From assembly GCA_016859345.1 (NCBI GenBank), contig CM029120.1, positions 6,256,501 through 6,320,500 of the forward strand: a DNA stretch of 64,000 nucleotides. Direction: 5' to 3'. Position 1 is the stretch's first letter, and every line of letters begins with the position of its first letter. The notes under the pieces are model-generated. The model was not told the origin of the DNA. It was given only the letters and a program-made list of their open reading frames with translations, and ran no database searches. Below are positions 44,381-56,500 of this stretch, piece by piece. Position numbers and translations under genes: made by a program. Origin of the DNA: Istiophorus platypterus (lineage: Eukaryota; Chordata; Actinopteri; Istiophoriformes; Istiophoridae).

Positions 44381-46260
44381 CTGCAAAATACAACAAAAAT
44401 GTATTAATGTTGACAAAAAATAGTCCTTTGAATTAAATTATTCTTAAAAAATTATGCCACCAATTATATGAGTTTCCAGGACACTTCAGTCATAAGCTGC
44501 TTTATGTCAAAATGGCTGCCACATAACGATTGATGATGTAACTAGATCTGCACTAATGTACTGTTGTTCTGTAGTATTGGTATTAGCCTATATTGCCTTT
44601 AAAATGCAGTGTTTTCCCTATACTATTTGACATTCTTGTGAAAAGATTATCTTTGTCCAAAAGTAGCTTACATCTGTTGATTTGGCAACAAAATCGAAAT
44701 GGAAGTAGTGGAAAAACTTCATCCTATGCCACTGTCTACTCTTGATTAGATATTATAAAAAACCTCTGTCAAAGAGCCAAGCATTACAGTTTTCTGAGAG
44801 AAATTCCTGGTAACATCTCAAAATCCTGGTGGCTCATTTAAATACCCTTCAAACTATTTGAAGGTATTTCTACAGTCCTTAAAGTTTCTTCTGATCATCT
44901 GGGTTAAAAAAAATATTCTGTCGATGCCACAGTTAAAAAATATTTTTTAATCAGTTTACGATGATGTGGCTCTATTTCCTAATTCAGATAGATGAAAGAT
45001 GAAAATGATATATGTTTGTCATTTTGTATGCTTTAAGAAAAATTTAAATTTTTTATTGTGTAGGGAAATTATTAAAAAAATACATAGATAATGGTACCTG
45101 ATAATAAAACATTTAAATGTTTTTTATGCATATTGTGCAAAAGAATAAGGAGCTTTTTCACTCCCGGCAGCCATCTTAGTCTTATTTAAGACATCATAGA
45201 AATACAACTTTGAAAACAGGTTAAAAAAAAGGATACTTAGCTCTGGGACTCAGATGTAATGATACTACAAATTGGCAAAATGTGACAACTGTTTTTTGGT
45301 ATAAAGATCGGGGTTAAGAAATTTTCAATCACTGCCATTAGATCTAATTGTGTTTTACTAGCAGCAGTTTTACTATTTCTAAATATAATTCACAATATTG
45401 TCAATTCCTTGAGACTTTTCTTCTTAAAAGTTCCAACCAGCTGGCCACTATATCTATTTCCGCTCATCAAAAAAGTGACTGCTACTAAGACTATTAAAAA
45501 TGAAACACACTGACCCACTAATAATTGATATAACTATATAAAGAGCCTTGAGAGTCACTGTAGGACTGGTGGGGCATCAGTAAGAAACTTCAGAAAACAC
45601 CCAAAGATTAATGTGCACACATGTCAAACACATGAAACCTGCCTCTGCAAAGAGGAACATACACAAATAGACCTTCACCAACACTAATAAAGACTAGACA
45701 ATATGTTTGCTCATAAACAATTTCAACTTCATTTAGGTGCAGCATGTGTGATAAAAACATGTGTAATAGGTTATGGGTTAGTGTAAGCTTTCAGCTTCTT
45801 GTCTACAGAAGAGTGCAATCTACAGCCCACTCAATGAGACCTACATTATCACTTGTTATATTCTGAGGAGGTGCTGGGTACGTTTTTAAAAACAGGAAAT
45901 GGGAACATATGAGACACAAGTTATCAATATTTCAAAAGCATTTGAATCGGTTTACACAAGTGGTTTTGGCCTGGAACCCTTTAAAATGATACAGAGACAA
46001 CTAATGGCCCATCAACTATGGCTTTTTTCTTGGGGGGGGCGTTAAGAGGTAAAACTGTGCAGTATTATACCCCAAAAGAATTAAACAACTAATAACTAAT
46101 CGTTTTTTTGTTCGTATTTCCTAACAGTCCATTGCTCCGCACAACTCATCTGACCACACACACACGTCCCTTCACAGGTGTGTTAGCAGTTCTCCATCTC
46201 CACCTTGAGTATCCAACTAGACTGACTCTACCTAGAGCTACTTGGAGCAGCTTGCAGACG
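44381..46260. other. tdrd6 5' intron or intergenic stretch
   Basis: AT-rich, without coding signal. Since the tdrd6 coding exon starts at a splice acceptor (TTTTGCAG read on the minus strand, at 44381-44388), most of this is likely the first intron between a promoter-proximal untranslated exon near 46.3 kb and the coding exon. Confidence 0.5.
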
Positions 46261-46730
46261 GTGACATTATGAAACGCTACAGGTTCGGTCTTTTCTCACC
46301 TCGTTCGGCGCAGGCAACACGTCTCCAACTGCGGCGGAACGGCGGGGGGAGGTGGGCGTGTACTCGCGTGGGTTTTTAAAGGTTTCGATTGCGCGCACCT
46401 TCCATCGCGTGGTTAATAACGCACGGACGGATACCAGGTCACATGGCTATTTTTATGGGCCGGACTCCAAAAATTGCAGGATTTCGTTTGGCCATTGGAA
46501 GTCAAAGTACGATCCCCTCATTCAAAACAAACAATCAAACGAAACCCAGCGAGGTTTCATTTTGCGAGCAGGTGGGCGGTGAGCCAATCGCACGGCGCGC
46601 TCGCTGTTCCGTGTTTGGAAGGGGCTGTCACTCCCACATCTGTCAACGCCGCATTTCAGTTACCAACACCGTGCGACCAGGAAGTCTAAAGTTGGTGTAG
46701 TGTCCGTCCGTGACCATGTTCATTTTGCAG
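46261..46730. promoter_or_regulatory. Probable shared promoter of tdrd6 (minus) and smc6 (plus)
   Basis: GC- and CpG-rich segment between two genes that point away from each other. It holds two CCAAT boxes in opposite orientation (ATTGG at 46494-46498, CCAAT at 46584-46588) and a GC box (GGGCGG, 46574-46579), a usual layout for two-way promoters. Untranslated first exons of both genes probably lie at its edges. The short open frames inside it are not accepted as genes. Confidence 0.6.
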
Positions 46731-47579
46731 GCTGCACACAGAGGCAATCGCGCAATGGTAGGCGAAGATTACAACAGTCATGCTTTTTTTTTTATGATGC
46801 AAAAAGTGCTAACGTTTACCCGAAGTTTAAAGCGCTTTGTTGTCACTTGGTGGAGTAAGCCGAGGAGCAGTACTGGACCTAGATAGTGTTGAAAACACTT
46901 GGTCACTGATCCCAGGGTTTCCTAAGCGCCACAGGCCTGTGGAAAAAACACAGCCCGTCTAGTTGACTTTGAAAACCTACTAACCATACACATCCCACAA
47001 CTTGGTTGCCTAGGAGTCAGCGGTCATTTAGAGCCAGATTATATCTACATGCATGTGCAAAACATTTATGAAATATGTTTATTGAGGCCTATTGAATCTG
47101 AAATTGAACATATGGGAACAAAAAAAACCTTGATTAAATGTTGTGCATAATGACACCTGCTGTTGCTGCTGAGCTGCTGGTTTCAGGCTGTAGCTTCCTG
47201 GCTAGAAGACAAAAGGCTCACATCTTGTTTTTTTGTTCTCATGCTCCCTATTCACAACTTTAAATATTACCATGCATGTTGCAAAGTTTTGAAACTATCC
47301 CTCACTTTCAAAAAAAGAATTTGTTTAAAGGGGGAGTAACTGATGGATACCATTAAAAGCTGATTACATCTAATTTGGCACAATCAAAAGAGATGCTCAG
47401 TGTTTTTGGCAAAAAAAATTTTTTTGGCTATAATGTCTGCGATGATGTCCATTCCCAAACTTTAAATCTCAAATCTGCATTTAGACTAAGAGAAAGAACT
47501 AATCTCTTATAGGAACAAATTTGTATCATAAAGTACAGATGTTAAGTGATATGTTTCTTCCTGTTTATTATGTTTCCAG
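46731..47579. other. smc6 5' intron
   Basis: No coding signal. It probably holds the end of an untranslated first exon (a possible donor GTAGGC follows CAATG near 46757) and the first intron of smc6, which ends at the acceptor TGTTTCCAG (47571-47579). Confidence 0.45.
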
Positions 47580-47593
47580 TGACTTGTTTCAGA

Positions 47594-50500
47594 ATGAGTA
47601 AGAGGAAAGTTGAAGAGATCAGTAATCTGACAGCTGTCAAGAGACCACGAGTGACAGCTGTGGGCACCAGAGATGCAGCAGATGATAGAAACCATCAGGG
47701 ATCATCTCCCAGCAGCTTTACTGACTCTGCTACAGTCAGTAATTTCCCCATGAATCACTCACTCTTTTTCTTTTCCTCTGGCCAGCTCATTTAATGTTGA
47801 ATAATTTTCTCTGTGTCTATTTTTAGGGAGACATTGGCCTCATTGAAAGCATCACTCTAAAGAATTTCATGTGTCACCACTTGCTTAGTCCGTTTCAGTT
47901 TGGGCCGAATGTGAATTTCATTGTCGGCAACAATGGAAGTAAGAACTGTATCCTTAAATGTTGTGTGATCTGCTGTTGACTTTGGCTTGTATGTTCAACA
48001 CATCCAATCCCAGCCATGGTTGCAGGCAAATCCATGGTGTGTACTCCCTTTAAATGACAGCGACTTGATTGTCTTTGATCATCCAGGACATTTTATTATT
48101 ATCACTAATTATTACTTAAATAGTGTATCCCACCAAGGGCTGCAACTGATGATTTTTTTTAATATTGATTTTTCTGCCGATTATTGTTTTAATTATTAAA
48201 CATTTGGTTTGTAAAATGTCAGAGGAAAAAGTGGGAAAAAAAAAAGATTCCCCTCAAAATTTTCCTAAGCTCAGGGTGATGACTTCAGATGTTTAGTTTT
48301 GCCCAAACTACTGTACAAAACCTGAAAGTATTCCATTTATCAATGCATCAGACAAAGAAAAGCAGCAATTCCCCATAGCTGAAAAGCTGGTAAAATGATT
48401 AATTATCAAAATAGTTGCTGATTACTTTTTATTATGATGTGCTATTTGAATAACCAAATAATTATTGCAACCGAATCAAACCTAATTCAGTTTTTCCCCT
48501 TTTATTATTCATTACAATATTTAGATACTTAAAAAGGTTTCTGCAAAGATTCATCTGTCGGTTCATTTCTTTATGTTCATCTCCTAGATGACTCAGAATT
48601 TGTTTATTCAAATACAGCCCTTCCTGTGCATATCTGTGGACACGGGATTTGTATCTATTTGCATAAAATCTTAAGCTCTACCTGTGGACCAGTACCTGCG
48701 TGTGATGTGCTCCCCGATGCAGTGATTAAATCCCTCATCTTTGATGTTTCAAATTTAATTCTCAGGTGGAAAAAGTGCCATCCTGACTGCTTTGATTGTG
48801 GGCCTCGGTGGAAAGGCCACTGTCACCAACAGGGGAGTGTCGCTGAAGGATTTTGTGAAGGCCGGTGAAAAGTAAGTCAGCGTATATAAAGTCATACCCC
48901 AGCAGGAACATCCTTCAATGAAAAATGGATGCGTATCTTTATTGTGTTGGAAATGCTGCAGTTTTCTTCACCCGTAGGATACTTGTACTAGAATGCCATT
49001 CCAGTTTACACTGCTCTTTAGTACTGCAGATATTGTGATAAAGCTGAGAAACAGAGGACCAGACGCTTATAAAAGCGACATCTACGGTGACTGCATCTCC
49101 ATCGAGCATCGGATCTCAAGTGATGGATGTCGGACCTGCAGGCTGAAGAGCAGATCAGGTGATTTTCCTGAGTTACAGATTCTCTTCATGTCAGGGTGAC
49201 TGTCCCAGTCTTATTTAACCTTCCCTGAAATTTTAAATAGACACACATGGGAGACACACATGGGAGCTAAGACAAAGCACTTCAGTCAGACTGTCCTCTC
49301 CCAGTGCTGTATACATTCTTTACTCTGTGTCAGGAATGTTCTCCTATAAACTTGCATGTATGTATTTTATATGTATGGCACTGTTTTGCTGTTTTGTAGT
49401 GTCTCTGTCTTATATTTACATTCAGGTTTGCCCTCATCTTTTTCATACGTTGTAAATGTCACTCAGTTATTTTATAAATAATAGGAACCTGAAGTGCAAT
49501 TACCAGTATGTAACTGCCAGTTACTGTTTGCCCCCAAACATGGCCGATAGCTGAAGTTTTCAACCTGAGCAGTGTATTTTACCAACACATCATCTCTATT
49601 GAGTACATGATGGTCATGTTTCACTCTGCTGTTGTCCTTCCTTAAATAGATTCAGTTTGTTCTTATAAATGGCTAAAAATGCATCCGATCTTCATATTTG
49701 AGAAGCTGGAACCAGGGAACATTCTGCATTTTTGGCCAAAAAAAACAGTGAATCAATAATCAAAATAGTTACCAATTAATTTTAATCTAGTCATCTAGTC
49801 CCATCCTTGGGGCTGCAGAGGTTTTAACCACATTCCTTTTCTCATGTATTTTAGGACATCTTGTTTCAAACAAGAAGGAGGAATTGACTGCTATTTTGGA
49901 CCACTTCAACATCCAGGTACTTACTGTCAAACTGGAAAATGGTTGTTTTTCTTCTACAGCTTTTTTTACTTCTTTTAGTTTCTGACATTTTACATGTTAA
50001 AAATGTTTTTGGTTGTTGCATACATGTTTTTACTGCAAAATCATATACTTAACTTCTCAGCAGGACATTTGTTTGTGTTTTCCAGCTTGATAACCCAGTC
50101 TCAATTCTCAACCAAGAAATGAGTAAACAATTCCTGCATTCAAAAAATGAATCAGACAAGTATAAGGTACCATGAGTGACCACCATGGTCATTATGAGCT
50201 TTGGATTTTAAGATCACATCTGAATTTAGAGAAACTAATTAGTCCCTCTTTTTTTTTCTATCATATTTTAATAAATGTCATTTGTCATTTTTAGTTCTTC
50301 ATGAAAGCTACTCTGCTAGAACAGATGAAGCAGGATTACATCCATATCAAGCACACTAAAACAGTCACACGCCAGCAGGTTCAGAGACAAGAGGAGGTAC
50401 TGTATTCAATGCATAAACCTCTTACTGTTGATTTATCAAGTCAGATATCTCGATATCAGCTCAGTAATTTACAGATGTACATTCTTTTGACACGGTCTCA

Positions 50501-53500
50501 ACGTTGTCAAACAAGAAATTAAGAATGACAATATCTCATTATTGTATGGCACACATTAGTTATTAGTTTGACACAGTGGAAGTGATTTCTAGTGATTTTT
50601 TTACATGCTTCATATCAGTTCATGTCTTTGAAAAGAATCCCGAAAACCTATTTGTTTTCTTTGGCTTTCTCTTGATTTTATACGTTTATACAATGTGTTG
50701 TAAGCTTAATTCTGCTTGTTGTATACATTGTCTTTTCTGTCTCTTCAATCCCCTGTTCTTATTCCCATAAAGCACTTTGTACCCTCTGTTTTTAAAAGTG
50801 TTTGTGTATGAGTAACATGTTCAGGACATTGTTTTGCTGAAAGAAAATTGAATTTAAAAAAAATATTGTTGCCTTCAGTGTCTCAAGGACCTGAAGCAAG
50901 AGTTTCTACAGAGGAAAGAGCAGTTTGAAAACTTATCGTCCTTCAGTGAGATGAAGGTTGTTTTGGAGAATCTGAAAAAAGCGATGGCATGGTGTTTGGT
51001 AAGAATGTATCTGTCATCGGTCTATAAAACAAACTCAAAAACCTGTTTAATAGTTCCAGCTTCTGCTTTTTTTAAAATAACTTTTTATAAGATCTGAAGA
51101 GTGTTCAGGATCTATTAAAATAAAAAAAGAAACAAAATGAAAGGAATGTTACTACCTAAAATTCCCATTGGGCTCATATGCTTCAGTAAAATGCTTCACT
51201 TGAACACGATGATTGTACTTTTTTTTTTTTTCTTCATTATAAGGTCAGAGACAAGGAGCAGTTGGTTCAACAGTTGAAGGATGAAATTGAAAAGGAAGAG
51301 AATAATTACAAACATCAGGACAACCTTGAGCTCTGTCAGGTGAGTCACATAGTAAATGTTCCTCTTCTGTTAAATATTTATAAATGTTGGAGCCCTTCAA
51401 ACATTCACCACAGTATAAACCGACTGCCCTTGCTTCACATGCTGTATTTTCATGTTTACAGTAGCTGCCCTCTGCTGAAGAACACTTTCACTCTCATTTG
51501 TCTTATCTTTCACACAGACTAAGCACATACAAGTAGAGAAGAAGCTTCAGTGCATCAAAAGCAGAATTGACAGTCTGACAGAAGAGCAAGAGTCCCTCTC
51601 AGAGGAGAGTCTCAATTTGAAAGCACAAGTGAAGGTCACTAGCAAAGCTCACAAGGAACAGGAGGTACTGATTGGGAAATAGAACAAGCTGGTTCAGTGT
51701 CTGTGCAAGGCTGTGTCAAGTGCACCTAATTAATACTGGCTAATATTACATAATCTTTTCCCATAGCTTGTTTATTTTCGGGCCATGAACAAACTGAAAC
51801 AGTCAGAGCAGGAGCAAAATTTTCTTCAGGAGAAAATTGACAAGGCAAAAATAAGGTAGGGTGGTAGAAAGGTTATGAAAAATTTACAAGTGACATCTTT
51901 ACCCTTATACAGATCATGCATTCATTTTAAATGACATATTCTAATACTGTATTTTAGTGTCAGCCTTAACAGTGATGGGGAAACGGAATATACAAAACAA
52001 CAGAAGACCTTGTCCAATGTCAAAAAGCAGCTTGCAGAGCTTGAGAACGAGTGTTTGCAGCTGAATCAAGAGATCAAGAACAAACATCAGGCACTTTTAA
52101 AAGGAAAGGAAGAGTGGGACAAGCTGAGGTACAAGAAAATGATATTTGCTTCCACACAAATGTTCTGTCAAGGAGGTCTAGTTTAAGATTGATATGAGCG
52201 AGTCAATTTTATCTACCCTCAAGTGAAATGTCATGATAGAGCTTTGTTTTCATTTACCAGGCTGGAGGAAAGAAATATCCAGGTTTCATATGAGTCCGAA
52301 CTGAAGAAGAAGAATCAACTCCTCGCTAGTCAATCAAACAAACTGAAGCGGTTTGGAGATCACGTACCCGACCTGCTATGTTCGATTAATGAGGCTTGTG
52401 CTTCAGGGCGCTTCCTCAAGAAACCTGTTGGTCCAATAGGTGGCTTTCTTTTATTGGGTTTTGTTTGCTTGATTTCCTTTCTACATTATAAAAGAGAGTA
52501 GGTAGTACCTAAAGGAGCAGTTTGACATTTTATGAAATACTCTTATTTTCTCTCTTGTTGAGACTTATATGAGAAGATTGAGACTGTTCTCAGGTCTGTC
52601 CAGTAAATATGAAGCTACAGGGGCTTAGCTCAGCCCAGCATGAAGATGAGAAATGGGCAGACAGCTAGCGTGGCTCTGTCTAACGGTTACAATGTCCATT
52701 GCCCAGCACCTCTAAGTCTTATGACCAAGAATTAGTGCCCCGAAACCTCTCCTCCCATTTTTTAATTTTAAGCTTTGGTTATTGTACAGATTAAACTAAT
52801 GAGATACAACTTATTAATTAATTAGCTCTATAGGTGCTGGTAGGTGGATTTTTCTACATTGTTCCCAGGCTTTATGCCAATCTAACTGGCTGCTGCCTGT
52901 AGCTTCATGTTTACCAGAAAGACACGACTGTTGTATCAGTCTTCTCATCTATTTATTCAAATTTAATCAATCACTACTTCATCTTTAAAAGAATGTTTTC
53001 TCAGCAGATGTATTAAATGGCCTTCTGTCCTTTAAAAACTGCCCCTACAGATAATTTGGGTTATTTCTGTGCAGAATGTACAGATTGTAGTTGACAGTCT
53101 GTTTGTTTCAGGGGTTTGCATCAGTTTGAAAGATCCCACCTTTGCTGTGGCTGTGGAGTGCTGCCTGCGCAGCTTCATGAAGGCTTTCTGCTGTGACAAT
53201 TACAAGGATGAGGCCATCCTTCAGGAGCTGATGTCTCGCTATTATCCAAAGGGCAACAGGCCGCAGATCATCGTTAGCCCTTTCTCTGAAAAAGTCTACA
53301 ACATACATGGACGGTCAGCAGCAGCTTTCCAGATTTGTTGACCCTTTTTGCCACATTTGCTTTTAGAGTCATTTGCCCAACATGTTTTAAAGACACATTT
53401 TGTTTTCTTTCTCTGGTGTTTTGTAGGAAAGCATGTCATCCAGAATACCCATCTGTGCTCGACATAATCGTAGCAACAAGCCCGGTCATCATCAACTGCC

Positions 53501-56500
53501 TGATTGATATAAGAGGGATTGAATCAGTTCTAATAATCAAAGTTAATATCTCACAAACTCAAGTTTATGCTGAATATTGCAAGTATGATTGTTTTAGAAG
53601 TCATGTAGTAGGTATATTTTTGTTTCAGTGGTTATCACCATCTGACCTGTGTTTGATCGTAGGAGAAAAACAAAGCAAGGAGGATCATGCAGCAAGGCCA
53701 GCCACCCAAAAACTGCCGCGAAGCCTTCACTGCGGAGGGAGATCAGGTTTATCCAAACCGTTATTACACCTCTGATTTCAATGTGGCGAAATATCTTGGC
53801 GGGGACCTTGAAACTGAAATAAGGTAACTAAGGTATTTTTGCAACCTTGAATCTGCAATAAACATTGGTTATCAAAAAAATAGTAAAATGATGGATGGAA
53901 AATAACCACAGAGACACATTTAATAATTGTTTTAGGGGAAGGGCCCAGACCTCACGAAAAAAAAAAATCCAATCAGAAACACATGTTTTTAGGTTTGGGC
54001 AGATTAGGCAGAGACACTTTTCTTTCCCAATAATAACCCCATCCTGAAAGCAGTGAATATTTCAAGTTGGTTATATGTAACAACAAAAGGTTGTATGTGG
54101 AATTTAAATGATGACTTTTTGATTTAAATAATGACTTTTTAAAAAGATGAAGAGTTTGACATATCTAAAAAAATGCTTATTGGCTTTGTTGCACATAAGA
54201 GGATTGAAATCATTCTCATGTCTCCTTTAAATCAAGGAACCTGCATACTGACTACAACTGACATAATATATACAATACTCTGTATGTGTATGTTTTGAAG
54301 TATAAGTGATGACTTACATTTAGAGAGGTACTCTAACCTATTGTATTATATTTTTTATGGCCGCAACCTAATTTCAAATAGAGATCCTGAGTTTTCAGGA
54401 GAGCACATAATGTGTCTGGGTTTCTATTTTGGGAAATTTCAGCACCAGCACAGTAACGTACATTTAGAAATGAGGTGCATTTACGAACAAATAGCAAACC
54501 TTGCTCCCACAACCCCCTCTGGAGTCTTGATCTGAGGTGAAATCCATCCTCCTGGTCACAGTATGTTGGAGTCAGACCTGAGGAATCACCAGGCTCAGCT
54601 CTCCAAGTTTCGGTTCCACATGACCTCCATGACTGAGCAACTCACGTGCATGGAGAGCGATCTGAGTTGCACCATTGCGACCCTGAAGAAGACGCTGGTC
54701 AGTGAATCATACTCTCACTTTCAGAACCTGGTTTAATTTATCACTGCTGCTGTTTGCTTTACATTTCATTCTTCTCTTCTCACTCTTTGGGTTTTCTGTC
54801 CCTCTCCTCCCCTCCCTTTTTCTCTCTGCTTCCCATTGTGCTCTTTGTGAGAGAATATATTGACGCTGTTTTGCCAGACAAATGATTTCTCATTTTTTCT
54901 TTGTTTTTAATGCAGGCTTCTGTGAATCAATTCAAGGCAACAATATTTGAGCTGGAGACTTCTTGTGAGGAGAAAATTGATGACATCAGCTCCTTGGTGA
55001 TAATTTAGATTTTAATGATACTGCTTCAATACAGACATAAATCCCACCATGGATTGTGTAAATCTAATGCCTTCAAATATGTCTTGCAGGAAGAAGTTGC
55101 CCTAGAGAACCAAGAGAAAATCAAGGTTGAGAAGCAAACTGTTCATGAAGAAAAGAAAGAACTCGACAAACACCAGGAAATGGCAGAAGACATAGACAGC
55201 AGGTACTCATCTGTTAGAAAACGGATTGATCAGCTTTCCGGGGAAATGGAGCCATTGAAGGTATCACATTGCTGCATCACTTTTTTCAGAGACTAAAAAT
55301 AGTTTCAGAAACCAATAGTTCACCCATTTCGCTTCTATATTCTGCTTTTAAATGTCTTTGATCTGTGACTTGTTTGAATGTGAAGTGTTTCAAATTTTAC
55401 AACATTATTTTTCTTTTGGATAATTCTCTCTGGTGTTGTAAATCTACCTGTAAACATGTAGTTTTATTTAATGGTAGTTTTTAAACCTCCAGAACTGGTG
55501 ATAGTGAAATTGATTATTGCTGTTTTGGCCCAAAGGACGAGCAGCTGAAACTGGAGGCAGAGTGTGCAAAACATGAACGAAACCTTAAGATTTTAGAAAA
55601 CATACTGAAGTCTCATGAAGACAACATCCAAGCTATGAAAAATGACCTTGCCCAAAGAGAAGAAGAGCTACAGGTAACAAGAGCTCTACTATGTTTTTAG
55701 CTATGTTTTTATATTAAACCCAACTGTTGTACTTATGTTAAACAGTCTGCTATACAGTTCTGCCAGCAGTTAGTAATTCATCCAGACAGACGATTAAGTA
55801 AAATTCAGAGTTGCAAGAATCACCAGACATCACGTGTGATGACAGGAATATGTGACCAAAGCGTCGAAGATCAGTCCTGAACGGCAGCAGGTGCCCGGCA
55901 GCACCAAGAGCATAGACATTGAAATCACGCAGCTGAAGAAGAAGATCAAGTCGTACGAGAGCAGCCACGGCAAGCAGGAGCAGGTGGTCAGGTGAGGAAT
56001 CGAAGGTTTTTCTAAAAACATCTGGTAGCAGGTGCTATCTCACAGACTTATTTCAGTTTTAGTTAATGCAAAACACTTCTCAGAAGCAGAACTACTCTGG
56101 AGTTATAAATATTTTTTACAGTTGAGTTTCACATTGCTACAGTTATTCTATAAGCAGTTTGGCTGACTGCAAATAGAACAACAGCTGTATCAAATTATAG
56201 ATAAAATACATGTAAATTAATTATTACTTATTATTTTCATTTTATGCTATTTAAGATCTCCATTCTACTATATTTCAGAAAATATGATATAGTATATAAT
56301 ATATACACTCATTCAGCAGTTTATTAGAAACAGCTAGCTAAAATGAATGCAGTCTAATAAAACATTTGTGCAATAAATCCTACCTTCATTAAGGTTATAA
56401 TCCATTTTTGTTGAAACTCATTTAGAAAGGTAGTATACCCACATTTACATCAATGATGGTAGGCTAAATAACAGATACACTTCTCTGTATAATGCAGCAC

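Noticed and set aside
46352..46700. Open frames in the tdrd6/smc6 promoter segment
   Set aside because: No family similarity and the same GC-rich promoter explanation.
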